Made by a program: the position numbers and the translations under genes. The notes below the pieces were generated by a model that saw only the letters and a list, made by a program, of their open reading frames with translations, was not told the DNA's origin and made no database searches. Source: Rhodospirillales bacterium (lineage in GTDB: Bacteria; Pseudomonadota; Alphaproteobacteria; Rhodospirillales; UBA2165). Taken from it: a stretch of DNA of 39,303 nucleotides. Location: contig JAPPFK010000179.1 of the NCBI GenBank assembly GCA_028823885.1, positions 1 through 39,303 on the forward strand, written 5' to 3'. Positions 25,078 to 32,875 of this stretch are shown here, in pieces. Each line of letters starts with the position of its first letter. Position 1 is the first letter of the stretch.

Positions 25078-25614
25078 ATGAGCACCAGACGCGTTGTGGC
25101 GGGACACGATGACGATGGCAAAGCGGTCATCCTCTACGATGGCGAAGCCACCAATATCCGCACCCCCACCAAGGAGATCACCAGCACCCTTCTCTGGGTC
25201 ACCGACGATACGCCCGCCAGCAATGACGGTACGGAAGATGCCGCGGACCGGCAGATCGGCATTCCGCCGCCCGAGACGGGCTCCATTTTCCGTATTGTCG
25301 AGTTCGCCCCGGAGGGCAGCCAGGGGGACGCCGAGGGGGCCGCCTATATCGGCGGGGCGGGCGCCATTCAGCAGGAAGAGCGCCGTCATCCCGGTATGCA
25401 CATTACCAATTCCATCGACTATGCCGTCATCATGAGCGGCGAGATCTACATGTTGGTGGATGAGGACGAGGTGCTCCTCAAAGCCGGTGATGTGGTGGTG
25501 CAACGGGGCAACAACCACGCCTGGTCCAACCGGGGGTCGGAGCCCTGCCGCATCGCCTTCGTGCTCATCGGGGCCCATCCGGCGGCAGGCGCGGACGCCG
25601 CATCGGGTCACTAA
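25078..25614 (+). CDS. Cupin domain-containing protein
   Basis: A 178-residue protein with a single C-terminal cupin barrel: HPGMHITNSIDYAVIMSGEIYMLVDEDEV, followed by LLKAGDVVVQRGNNHAWSNRG (about 95-165). The two motifs contain only partial metal-ligand sets: the first has D/E where GxH is expected, and the second keeps NNHAW. A metal site is possible but incomplete. Proteins of this type often sit in catabolic clusters with amidases and flavin oxidoreductases and have no firm function. GGGAGGAACTGAG precedes the start, and it is separated by one base from the amidase stop, so the two are translationally coupled. The LLM oxidoreductase follows 31 bases downstream. Confidence 0.88.
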   Translation: MSTRRVVAGHDDDGKAVILYDGEATNIRTPTKEITSTLLWVTDDTPASNDGTEDAADRQIGIPPPETGSIFRIVEFAPEGSQGDAEGAAYIGGAGAIQQEERRHPGMHITNSIDYAVIMSGEIYMLVDEDEVLLKAGDVVVQRGNNHAWSNRGSEPCRIAFVLIGAHPAAGADAASGH

Positions 25615-25645
25615 TCCGACAGAACATATGGAATGGGGCGACCAG

Positions 25646-26677
25646 ATGAAATTCGGCATCTTCGACCATGTGGACACGAACGGGCTTCCGCTATCGGAGC
25701 TTTTGGACAAACGCATCGAGTATGTGAAAGCGGTCGAGGAAGCCGGGTTCTACAGCTATCACGTGGCCGAGCACCATGCGACGCCCCTCAATCTCGTGCC
25801 GGTGCCGGGGGTGTATCTGGGCGCCATCGCCAATGCGACGACGACTCTCCGGCTTGGTCCGCTTTGCTACCTGCTCCCCCTATACTCCCCGCTTCGATTG
25901 ATCGAAGAGATCGGCATTCTCGACAATCTCTGCCATGGCCGATTGGACATGGGTGTCGGCCGTGGTGTTTCGCCCTTCGAACTCAACTACCACAAAGTCG
26001 ATCCGGAAACTTCCCGGGAAGTGTTCCTGGAGGCGCTGGATGCCGTCATCAGCGGGCTCACCCATGATCACCTCACACACGAAGGCAGGCACTTCAACTA
26101 CAAGGACGTGCCCATGGAAGTGCAGTCCTATCAGAAACCGTTTCCGCCCATCTGGTACCCGACCTCCAGCCCGGAAAGCGCAGCCTATGTGGGCAAGGGG
26201 GGGTATCATTTCGTCACCCTGGGCGCGATGGAATCGGCCAAGGCCTGTATCGCCGCATACAAGGAAAACTTCGCCACCGACGGCCCCCACCACATCGCCT
26301 CGGATGATTTTGAGGGCGGGACGGCCATCGGCGTGTCCCGGCATGTGATTGTGGGCAAGGACCATGGGGACGCCATGCGCATCGCCCGGCCCGCCTACAG
26401 GAAATGGCACGACAGCCTGACCAAACTCTGGCGGGAGAACGGTGTCCAGGGCCCGGCCTTCTCCCGCATGATGGTGGACGATGTGGAATTGGCCATGGAA
26501 GCGGGCTCGGACATCGTCGGCGACGCGAACTCGGTCGGCGGCCAAATCGCCATGCAGGTGGAAGAACTGGGAATTAACTACATGATCTGCCAATTCTATT
26601 TCGGCGACATGGCCCACGAGGACGCCATGGCCTCCCTGGCCCGATTCCGGGAAACCGTCATGCCGGCGTTTCAGTAG
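25646..26677 (+). CDS. LLM class flavin-dependent oxidoreductase (luciferase-like)
   Basis: A 343-residue FMN-dependent monooxygenase fold. It opens MKFGIFDHVDTNGLPLSELL, then AVEEAGFYSYHVAEHHATPL, the usual luciferase-like pattern. RLGPLCYLLPLYSPLRLIEEIGILDNL, GRLDMGVGRGVSPFEL and PPIWYPTSSPESAAYVGKGG are all classic family segments. It needs reduced flavin from a partner reductase not encoded here. Such enzymes oxidise or cleave carbon-nitrogen, carbon-sulfur or ring bonds. The start at 25646 is preceded by GGGGCGACCAG; an ATG at 25628 is in frame but has no ribosome-binding site. Last gene of the amidase-cupin-LLM operon. Confidence 0.93.
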   Translation: MKFGIFDHVDTNGLPLSELLDKRIEYVKAVEEAGFYSYHVAEHHATPLNLVPVPGVYLGAIANATTTLRLGPLCYLLPLYSPLRLIEEIGILDNLCHGRLDMGVGRGVSPFELNYHKVDPETSREVFLEALDAVISGLTHDHLTHEGRHFNYKDVPMEVQSYQKPFPPIWYPTSSPESAAYVGKGGYHFVTLGAMESAKACIAAYKENFATDGPHHIASDDFEGGTAIGVSRHVIVGKDHGDAMRIARPAYRKWHDSLTKLWRENGVQGPAFSRMMVDDVELAMEAGSDIVGDANSVGGQIAMQVEELGINYMICQFYFGDMAHEDAMASLARFRETVMPAFQ

Positions 26678-26730
26678 AGAGGCAGGCCTGATCGCCTAAC
26701 CAAAATCAGCTTAATTGGGTAGTCAGACGC

Positions 26731-27069
26731 CTAACTTTTGCCCGCTGCCATCGCACCGAACCTCAAACGCCTCGCCAACCTTGCACCAATGCCGCCGCCC
26801 ATCCCGAAAGCAGCCTGATTACAACGCCCGAACGGATAGGATGCGCGCATGTCCTGCTTGCTGAGGAGTGGAAATTTCGCCAGATCCGTTAGATTGTTGA
26901 CTTCGGCAGGAACCGCCCCCGCCTTATCGAATGTTTCCCGATAAAACGGGACATTGTTGTAGGCATGGGCCAACGACCAACGAAGCCGCTCGGTTTGTAG
27001 GGCCTCCAATTCATCTCTACTGACAGTTTCGACAGCATCGTATGCGTCGGAATCGTCTGTGCGAGCCAT
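26731..27069 (-). pseudogene. Truncated phenylacetate-CoA ligase-like N-terminal fragment
   Basis: The first ~80 residues read YDAVETVSRDELEALQTERL, then RWSLAHAYNNVPFYRETFDK and end FPLLSKQDMRASYPFG. This is the conserved N-terminal region of phenylacetate-CoA ligases (PaaK). After PFG, at about 26830, similarity stops and an unrelated 31-residue tail runs to a stop at 26731. The adenylation domain, ATP-binding and catalytic motifs (over 300 residues) are missing. So this is a broken gene cut by a rearrangement. What remains may be transcribed but cannot activate an acid. Confidence 0.8.
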
Positions 27070-27187
27070 GTGATATGCGAGTCCCTAAATCCTTATGAAA
27101 CTACGCATTCGATAGTATAGATGGCGAAACCTCGTATGACACGGTCCCTGGGTGGCGCTTCTTTTCACCCCGTGGCACTATCCCACC

Positions 27188-28426
27188 ATGAGCGATGACC
27201 GCCTGAATGCGATTGTCTGGCCGAAAGCCGACTTTACGGCCGTGCCCTACGAGATTTTCCGGGACAAAGAAATTTTCGACCGGGAGGAAGAAGAACTTTT
27301 TCGGGGGCGCACATGGCATTATTTGGGGCTGGAATGCGAAGTGACCCAGCCGGGAGATTTCATCACCGGCTATGTGGGGCAGACTCCTTACGTCTTGTCG
27401 CGGGCGCGTGACGGTGGGCTCCATGCATTTGTTAACCGGTGTGCTCATCGGGGGGGCGCCGTGGTTCGGCGTCTCCGAGGCAATTCGCAGGACCACAGAT
27501 GCATCTATCATCAATGGTGCTACAGCCCTGCGGGCGATTTAATCGGTGTACCCTTTGAACGCGGCCATAAGGGTGAGGGCGGCTACCCCGAGGATTTCGA
27601 CAAGAACGAGCATGGTCTTGAGAAAGTACGGCTGAAAGCATTTTGCGGCATCGTCTTTGGCACCTTGTGTGCCGATACGCCACCCTTGGAAGACTATATT
27701 GGCGAGGCCATTTGCGAGCGGCTGAAGTGCTATTTTCAACGCCCCATTCGCGTCACCGGCTATAACCGCCAGACCATCGGCTGCAATTGGAAGCTGTTCG
27801 CCGAAAACACGCGAGACCTTTACCATGGCCCCCTGCTCCACGGATTTCTTGCAAAATTCGGTATCTCCGCACCAACACAAAAGGCCAGTTCGCATCTCGG
27901 AGGCGACGGCGTACATTCCATGGTAACCACCTGGGCCGATGCCGATGCAATCTCGGCGGGCCAAACCGGCAGCCAGTCCAAAAGCTTACAGTTGGAAGAT
28001 TCTAGTGTGGCGCAGGGGCCGCTGGAATTCGACGACGGCATGAATATGACAATTATCTCCCTCTTCCCAAGTTCTTTGTTCACCTTGGTCGCGAACGTCT
28101 ATTCCATCCGGCAAATCCGTCCCAAAGGGCCGGACCAGGTAGAGACCGTCTTCACCTACTTCGTTTACGAGGATGACGATGAGGAGATGCTGGCCGTACG
28201 CCGCAAGCAGGCCAACATGTATGGGCCCGGCGGATACGTGGCGATGGAAGATGCGGAGGCCCTTGAACTGGTACAACAGCGCTTGATGGCGGGGAACTCC
28301 CTGGTCGAAATGGGGGGCCGCAATATCGGCGGCGACGTCAACACGATGCTGACCGAAAGCCCCGTGCGCGGATTTTGGCGCGGCTATTGTGACTATATGG
28401 GAATCCCGGTCGCAGGCGGTCAGTGA
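27188..28426 (+). CDS. Rieske oxygenase alpha subunit, orphan
   Basis: A 412-residue oxygenase component with Rieske ligands C85-A-H87 and C105-I-Y-H108 and mononuclear-iron residues D210, H213 and H218 (NTRDLYHGPLLHGF). It differs clearly from the alpha subunit at 22191-23546 and belongs to a different subgroup, closer to the anthranilate/salicylate/terephthalate-type enzymes by visual impression. No beta subunit, ferredoxin or reductase lies nearby: the following sequence is transposase debris. Either it is an alpha-only (alpha3) oxygenase or its partners were lost. The start at 27188 precedes the family-like WPKADFTAVPYEIFRDKEIF; an upstream GTG at 27152 is the alternative. Ribosome-binding sites are poor for both. 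Confidence 0.85.
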   Translation: MSDDRLNAIVWPKADFTAVPYEIFRDKEIFDREEEELFRGRTWHYLGLECEVTQPGDFITGYVGQTPYVLSRARDGGLHAFVNRCAHRGGAVVRRLRGNSQDHRCIYHQWCYSPAGDLIGVPFERGHKGEGGYPEDFDKNEHGLEKVRLKAFCGIVFGTLCADTPPLEDYIGEAICERLKCYFQRPIRVTGYNRQTIGCNWKLFAENTRDLYHGPLLHGFLAKFGISAPTQKASSHLGGDGVHSMVTTWADADAISAGQTGSQSKSLQLEDSSVAQGPLEFDDGMNMTIISLFPSSLFTLVANVYSIRQIRPKGPDQVETVFTYFVYEDDDEEMLAVRRKQANMYGPGGYVAMEDAEALELVQQRLMAGNSLVEMGGRNIGGDVNTMLTESPVRGFWRGYCDYMGIPVAGGQ

Positions 28427-28562
28427 ATCTCGGCCGTTTTCGAGAATAATGGGAGTTGGCAGACGGCAGTGTCTGCTACGGATCGAAGATGTTGAAGAAC
28501 GTCGCCGATCTATGATTCCCCGGTCATGGCCGGCAAGCACTGGTTAATTTGGAGATCCTTAC

Positions 28563-29000
28563 CATGATGGGCGCGGTGAGTTGGTGGCAGCGCAGCGCCG
28601 CGAGGAATGTCATGGTCTGCCAGTGGCCATGGGGCGCGTAGCCGTGCAGACACCGGCCCTTCGGCCCCCAGCCCCGGATCGGCACCATGTTGGTCTTATC
28701 CAGGTCTCGTCGATGAACACCAGGCGTTCGGGATCAAGCCCGGCCTGCCAGGACCGCCATCGCTGCCGGCGCCGGGCAACCGTCGCCCGGGCTTGTTCAA
28801 GAGCGAACAGGGGTTTTTTTAGCTCAGTCCCTCGCGCCGCAAAAACTGCCAAACCGCGTGGCGGGACACGCTGATCCCGCGGTCCTGTAGAATATCCCGA
28901 AGACCCCGAACCGTCAGGTGCGGCATCCGCTCGATCAGCTCGATCACCAGATCCCGATGAGGCTCAAGAACGCGGCGACGGCGACCGCTCAGGCATGCCG
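28563..29000 (-). pseudogene. IS630-family transposase, frameshifted and truncated
   Basis: Read right to left, the frame gives PHLTVRGLRDILQDRGISVS, then RHAVWQFLRREGLS and a stop. The next frame continues KKPLFALEQARATVARRRQR, then WRSWQAGLDPERLVFIDETW. A third frame continues KTNMVPIRGWGPKGRCLHGY and HGHWQTMTFLAALR. These are consecutive parts of an IS630-type DDE transposase, with two frame changes, and it ends abruptly near 28563. The first catalytic Asp is in FIDETW; later catalytic residues are missing. No terminal inverted repeats were found. A dead insertion element. Confidence 0.8.
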
Positions 29001-29300
29001 GCAGAGAAAGATCATCCGTTTCTTTTCGAAATGTCAGCTATCGGACTGCGTCACACTGGTTCGGTCCCTCTTGGAGGCGGGTGCCCTTTCGACCAGCGGC
29101 CTCGCTGAAATCGCCGATGTCTGGAGGAGCTTCGTGCCCGTGCCGGACACCAAACGCAGGGACTTGCGACATCGTCCTCCCACCCCGAGTGATCGAACGA
29201 CAACGGTCAAGCATGCCCCCGCGATCCCTCACAACCCCACAGAATCCGTTCCGAATGCATTCCGAACTTGGATTCGGAAGAACTCTTCCGAAAATGACAA
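29001..29300. repeat. Gene-poor gap with a small hairpin
   Basis: No gene is seen between the IS630 remnant and the terminator hairpin. TTCGGAAG (29273-29280) is repeated inverted as CTTCCGAA (29285-29292) around the loop AACT. The short open frames resemble nothing I recognise. Confidence 0.35.
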
Positions 29301-29334
29301 CCCCGCTATTCTATTGGAATAGCGGGGTTTTTTT
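29301..29334 (+). terminator. Rho-independent terminator without an upstream gene
   Basis: CCCCGCTATTC (29301-29311) pairs perfectly with GAATAGCGGGG (29317-29327) over a five-base loop and is followed by seven T residues. On the plus strand this is a textbook intrinsic terminator. The nearest upstream plus-strand gene ends at 28426, so it terminates something that has been lost or a transcript not recognised here. The sequence from 29335 to 29452 holds nothing I can identify. Confidence 0.8.
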
Positions 29335-29452
29335 GGTTGCGGGGGCCCGCAACCACCGAAACCGACATTCTCTGATAATCTCGATCTGATTCGTTGTAAC
29401 CTTCTGAATTTGCGAAGAGATTTGTAGTCGGCGCCCTGTCTGCCGCGAGCAG

Positions 29453-29949
29453 TCAAGTGTTGTGTACGGGCCGGGTGAAACGAAATTCCTCGAGAAGCTG
29501 GGCGATATTCACGCTTCCCCAGCACCGCGCCGTCAATTGCGCTCCTCTGGGCGGAAACGCCCCGTGGATCACCTTGATACCTCGCGTCTCCAAGAACTCG
29601 GCCGCCAGCACGAAATCCTGGTCTGATGAGACCAGCACCGCAATGTCATAGTTGTCCGCCTAGGCGAGGCTGATCATGTCGGTCGCCATGCGCACATCGA
29701 CACCCTTCTCCTCGGTCCCCCTCATGTCGGCGCCGCAGACAGGGCACTGGTCGACCGCGTCGTGGCAAGTAGGGCACACGGGCGGCGAGCGCTTCCGCTG
29801 GCGTGGCACGATCGACACGCTTACGCCGGGAAACGTGTCCACCACCGTCGTCGCCCATCGGTGGAGCCTTCGGTCCCCGTCGCGGTCCGGAACGTACCGG
29901 CCCGAACCGGCCTTGGGTCATACAACCCACGCAGTGACATGGCGCCTTC
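29453..29949 (-). pseudogene. NYN-domain (DUF88/LabA-like) protein with in-frame TAG
   Basis: One reading frame gives RYVPDRDGDRRLHRWATTVV, then DTFPGVSVSIVPRQRKRS, then a zinc-ribbon-like CPTCHDAVDQCPVC and RGTEEKGVDVRMATDMISLA. A TAG stop at 29660-29662 interrupts it. The same frame then continues IAVLVSSDQDFVLAAEFLET and on to a natural stop at 29453. The TAG replaces a residue that is usually Trp. SSDQDF carries the catalytic aspartates of the NYN RNase fold. Upstream of 29949 the frame is closed by a TGA, although a neighbouring frame may encode the lost N-terminus (from about 29990), implying a frameshift. Two lesions make this a probable pseudogene; a sequencing error could explain either one. 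Confidence 0.7.
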
Positions 29950-30247
29950 CCGTGTTCCGATGACAAACCTCAGACCCTTAGGCGGCATGCTTTACCCCTT
30001 GCGGCTTGGGGACACGGGATAGAAGGGTTGACCCGTCTCCAGATGCGCTACGCGCACCCGCCAGAAGGCAGCTTGCAAACCATCCGGCTCGGTCCGCGAT
30101 CCCTCCGCCCCGTCGGGCCATTGAGGGTTCAATTGTAAGTAAAGAGGTTTCCGACACATGCTTCGCTTGTATCTCGCCATAGGTCCTGTGGTAGCCCGAC
30201 CCGCGAGCGACGGCCCGCGTCCGGTACATTTCAGGTCGCAGTCTAGC

Positions 30248-30291
30248 GCGACAATCAAGTTGGCAGTCCAGCGACAATCAGGATGGCAGTC
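30248..30291. repeat. Two 21-bp direct repeats, possible IS21-family terminal repeats
   Basis: GCGACAATCAAGTTGGCAGT at 30248-30267 (plus C) is repeated as GCGACAATCAGGATGGCAGT at 30271-30290 (plus C): 19 of 21 bases match at a 23-base period. Tandem imperfect 20-22-bp repeats of this kind form the multiple transposase-binding sites at IS21-family ends. No istA/istB genes are in the window. The rest of the gap (29992-30432) has no recognisable gene. Confidence 0.5.
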
Positions 30292-30432
30292 TCGTTGAGG
30301 GGGTGGCGTCTCAGCCACCGGTCTATCACCGGCACGACCAAGCCGTTGAGTTACAACATGTTTTCTCTTCCTCTTGGTCATCACGGCGCTCGAATGCTTC
30401 AATTTCTTTAAGGCAGCAGGATATGAACCCGG

Positions 30433-30621
30433 TTAAATTGGAAACGCTCTAAACCTCCTTGCGGGGCCTTCCGCATCCCCTATCTTTTCCGGCATGGATG
30501 CCATGGACGCAGTCCCGGCCGGCAGTTTGGTCGCCCGTTTCCGGCAGGTGACCGGCTCCTGTCGGTAGTCTCTGGCAAGGTCGAGCCAAACGCAGGTGTC
30601 AACAAGCAGCTTTTGAACCAT
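30433..30621 (-). pseudogene. PIN-domain toxin N-terminal fragment
   Basis: Starting at an ATG at 30621, the frame reads MVQKLLVDTCVWLDLARDYR. This is the first strand and helix of a PIN-domain ribonuclease, with the first catalytic Asp in VDTCVWLDLA. After about 25 residues similarity stops and a meaningless arginine-rich tail runs to 30433. The remaining acidic residues of the active site are gone. No VapB-type antitoxin is seen beside it. Confidence 0.65.
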
Positions 30622-30792
30622 TTTGTCCTCGAATTCCGTTTCGTTCCTAATGTCGGAGGGCGCAGCGAAGCTGTGTTCTGGCCTACGCTGGGGCTTCGGC
30701 GAAGAGAGCGGTGTGTGAGAAAAGAAACAGCGGTGCACGTTGCGCGTGGGCCGGTTTCGCGCGGGAAAGTGTGTTCCAGCTGACCATGTTGT

Positions 30793-31125
30793 TTATGCCA
30801 AGATAGTAGCGAGCCGAGCGAGTACGTCGTCCATGATGGGATCAGGGACCGTTTCGAGATGCCTGCCGTTCCGGGCTTTGAGGTCAAGAGCGCGGGGCTG
30901 GTCGCAGCGGATGACGCCGGTAGTCCGCATGCCTGCCTCCTCTAGAGGAACGGCAAATCCTCTTCGGCGCGCGAAATTCCCGCCCGTGGTGATGGGCAGA
31001 ACAACCGGGGTCCTCGTGACTTCGTTGAATGCAGCAGGGGAGACGATCAGTACCGGCCGCCTACCTTGCTGTTCATGGCCTGCCGTAGGATCAAGGGTGA
31101 CGAGCCAGATATCTCCGCGTTTCAC
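30793..31125 (-). CDS. MazF/PemK-family toxin
   Basis: A 110-residue mRNA interferase-type toxin of normal length. It opens MKRGDIWLVTLDPTAGHEQQ, then GRRPVLIVSPAAFN, then VVLPITTGGNF; these contain the conserved Arg and Thr/Ser of the active site. TGVIRCDQPRALDL is the second conserved stretch. Members cut single-stranded RNA at short sequences and stop growth until neutralised by the antitoxin. GTG at 31125 shares its G with the antitoxin stop (TAGTG), so translation is coupled and the toxin is made after its antitoxin. The pair looks complete and intact, surrounded by broken genes, which suggests it is kept by its addictive effect. Confidence 0.92.
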   Translation of the reverse strand: MKRGDIWLVTLDPTAGHEQQGRRPVLIVSPAAFNEVTRTPVVLPITTGGNFARRRGFAVPLEEAGMRTTGVIRCDQPRALDLKARNGRHLETVPDPIMDDVLARLATILA

Positions 31126-31382
31126 TACAGGAGCTCTTCGCCGACCGGTTTGGTGTTGATCCAGGCACGATCTTCATCGGAGGGAGTATCGATCTGGTCA
31201 CACTGCGCCAAGAGTTGGTCGAGGGTGTAGACTGGGCGTACTCTTGGCTGGACGATGAGGCGACCGTTTTCAACGCCGATATCCACTGCGGCTCCGACCC
31301 TGAGTTTCAGGAGTTCGAGAAGGGCTGGGGGTACGGTCAACATGATGGACCCGCCTACCTTGCGCAGGTTCGTGGTGTGCAT
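31125..31382 (-). CDS. MazE/AbrB-type antitoxin
   Basis: An 85-residue antitoxin for the MazF-type toxin downstream. The N-terminal AbrB swapped-hairpin is visible: LRKVGGSIMLTVPPALLELL, followed by LRVGAAVDIGVENGRLIVQP. The C-terminal part (VYTLDQLLAQCDQIDTPSDE and on) is acidic and would wrap the toxin. ATG at 31382 follows GGAGAAGG closely; a TTG at 31394 is in frame but less likely. Antitoxins of this type repress their own operon. The AT-rich stretch upstream (about 31385-31420) is the likely promoter and operator. Confidence 0.9.
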   Translation of the reverse strand: MHTTNLRKVGGSIMLTVPPALLELLKLRVGAAVDIGVENGRLIVQPRVRPVYTLDQLLAQCDQIDTPSDEDRAWINTKPVGEELL

Positions 31383-31486
31383 ATCCTTCTCCAATTATTA
31401 TACATAAATATAACCTTGCCGGAGTTGTAGCGCAAGGTTTGCCATGTACCGGCGTAGCGGCCAAGGCGGGCAGCTGCTCTTCCACC

Positions 31487-31700
31487 TCATGAGCTGCAGA
31501 TCGGCACGGTGGCGGCATCCAGGTTCGTCATCCAATCTTTGATTTGCTGAGTCCCGCGGAATGCCAGCATGGCCATTCCAGGACGACCTTCCTCAGGTCG
31601 CCTCACGGCCACATACCCCTGCGTATCCGTCCGAGCGTCGAACAAGACGCCCTTCAGATCGAAGCCGCCCGTCGCCAAGCATTTTCGCAGCAACTCGTTC
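31487..31700 (-). pseudogene. Class 3 lipase-like fragment
   Basis: The frame ending at 31487 contains GGFDLKGVLFDARTDTQGYV, then PEEGRPGMAMLAFRGTQQIK and DWMTNLDAA. FRGT plus DWMTNLD is the strand-and-loop region before the nucleophile motif of lipase class 3 (Fungal_lipase-like) proteins. The GxSxG serine region is missing. Upstream the frame merges into antisense of the integrase fragment, so both ends are rearrangement junctions. Non-functional. Confidence 0.6.
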
Positions 31701-31758
31701 TTGCCGCCGGGCGAGGCCCGACCAGATGCACCAAGTATCGCGGCGAGATCCCGTAGCC

Positions 31759-31926
31759 GCTCCACGATCCGGCTCCTGACGCTGACCGGCTGCCGCTCGG
31801 ACGAGATCCTGACCCTGCAATGGGACGACATCGACCGTGCGGCGCGAGTCATCCGGCTCCGCGATTCGAAGATGGGTTCGCGCATGGTGCCGCTGACCGG
31901 GCCGGTGCTGACGGTGCTGGACGGCC
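31759..31926 (+). pseudogene. Tyrosine recombinase (integrase) fragment
   Basis: The frame reads IRLLTLTGCRSDEILTLQWD, then DIDRAARVIRLRDSKMGSRM and VPLTGPVLTVLDGL. This is the region carrying the first catalytic Arg (TGCR) and the Lys-containing strand of phage-type integrases. It stops exactly where the IS5-family element begins at 31929. The missing C-terminal half, with the HxxR and Tyr residues, is not found on the other side of the element. Confidence 0.75.
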
Positions 31927-31928
31927 TA

Positions 31929-32801
31929 GGTCCTGTTGACAGTTATCGCATCCAAATGATCGCCCCGACGAGGCACAGCATGGCCATGTAGGCGGTGACG
32001 GTCTTTTCGTAGCGTGTGGCGATGCGGCGGAAGTGTTTGATCTTGTTGATGAAACATTCGACGACGTGCCTTTCCTTGTAGAGTTCGGGGTCGTACGGCA
32101 GGGCTTGCGCCCGCGACGGGTTGGAGGGGATCACCGCCGCCATCCCGGCGCTGCCGAGGCGGGCGCGGAAGCGGTTCGCGTCGTAGGCGGTGTCGGCGAT
32201 CAGGGTCTCGCCCGGCAGCCCGGCGATCAGCCCCTCGGCCTGGGTGACGTCGCCCACCTGGCCGCCGGTAAGGATGAACCGCAAGGGATTGCCCAGGCCA
32301 TCGACGGCGATGTGGATTTTGCTCGTCAGGCCGCCGCGCGAGCGGCCGATGGCCTGAGCCTGAGCCCCCCTTTTGCACCGGCGGCATGTTGATGCGCCCG
32401 CACGATGGTCGAATCCACGATCAGGTATTCGAAGTCGGGATCCGCCGCCAAGGCCCTGAAAAGACCCTCCCAAACCCCCGCCTTGGCCCATCGCGAAAAG
32501 CGCACGTAGACGCTGCTCCAGTTGCCAAAAGCGTCCGGCAGATCGCGCCACGGCGAACCCGCCCGGGCGATCCACAGCACGGCGTCAACGAACAGCCGGT
32601 TGTCCCGACCCGTCGAGCCGCGATCCGCCTCCTTGCCCGGAACCAAACCCTTGATCCGGTCCCATTGCATATCCGTCAATTCACGGCGAAGTCGGTCAAT
32701 TCGCTTTGCGAAATGACCTTACATGACACGATCCCTCCAGTTGAAACGGTCTTGCTTGAAACACAACAACCATCAATAGTCCGTTAACTGTCAACAGGAC
32801 C
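31929..32801 (-). mobile_element. Complete IS5-family (IS427-like) insertion sequence
   Basis: An 873-base element bounded by perfect 17-base inverted repeats: GGTCCTGTTGACAGTTA at 31929-31945 and its complement at 32785-32801. One further matching base can be added on each side. It encodes one transposase in two frames on the minus strand. No target duplication is evident: left flank ends CCTA, right flank begins TGGA. Left flank is an integrase fragment and right flank is unrelated, so a deletion or recombination has probably happened at one end. Confidence 0.9.
31943..32679 (-). CDS. IS5-family transposase, two frames joined by -1 frameshift
   Basis: The first frame starts at 32679 (MTDMQWDRIKGLVPGKEADR), then LFVDAVLWIARAGSPWRDLP, and holds the first catalytic Asp in YLIVDSTIVRAHQH. 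The second frame continues GLTSKIHIAVDGLGNPLRF, then LIADTAYDANRFR (second Asp) and HVVECFINKIKHFRR (the Glu), ending at 31943. They overlap at AAAAGGGGGG (32374 down to 32365), a slippery sequence that allows a -1 frameshift, as known for many IS427-group elements. All three DDE residues are present, so the transposase is probably functional if frameshifting occurs. Strand and frame changes were read directly. Confidence 0.88.
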
Positions 32802-32875
32802 TGGAATTTCGTGAGTCCGTGAGAAGTGCACTCGTGGGAAATTCTTGCACAAAGTGGGACAACGTGAGAAGATAT

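Noticed and set aside
28795..28830. Programmed frameshifting at the A-run of the IS630 transposase
   Set aside because: The TAA stop of the first frame comes before the A-run, so ribosomes could not slip on it; together with a second frame change and truncation, decay explains it better.
29992..30402. A 136-codon minus-strand open frame as a gene
   Set aside because: Its translation includes the IS21-like end repeats and resembles no protein; codon content looks non-coding.
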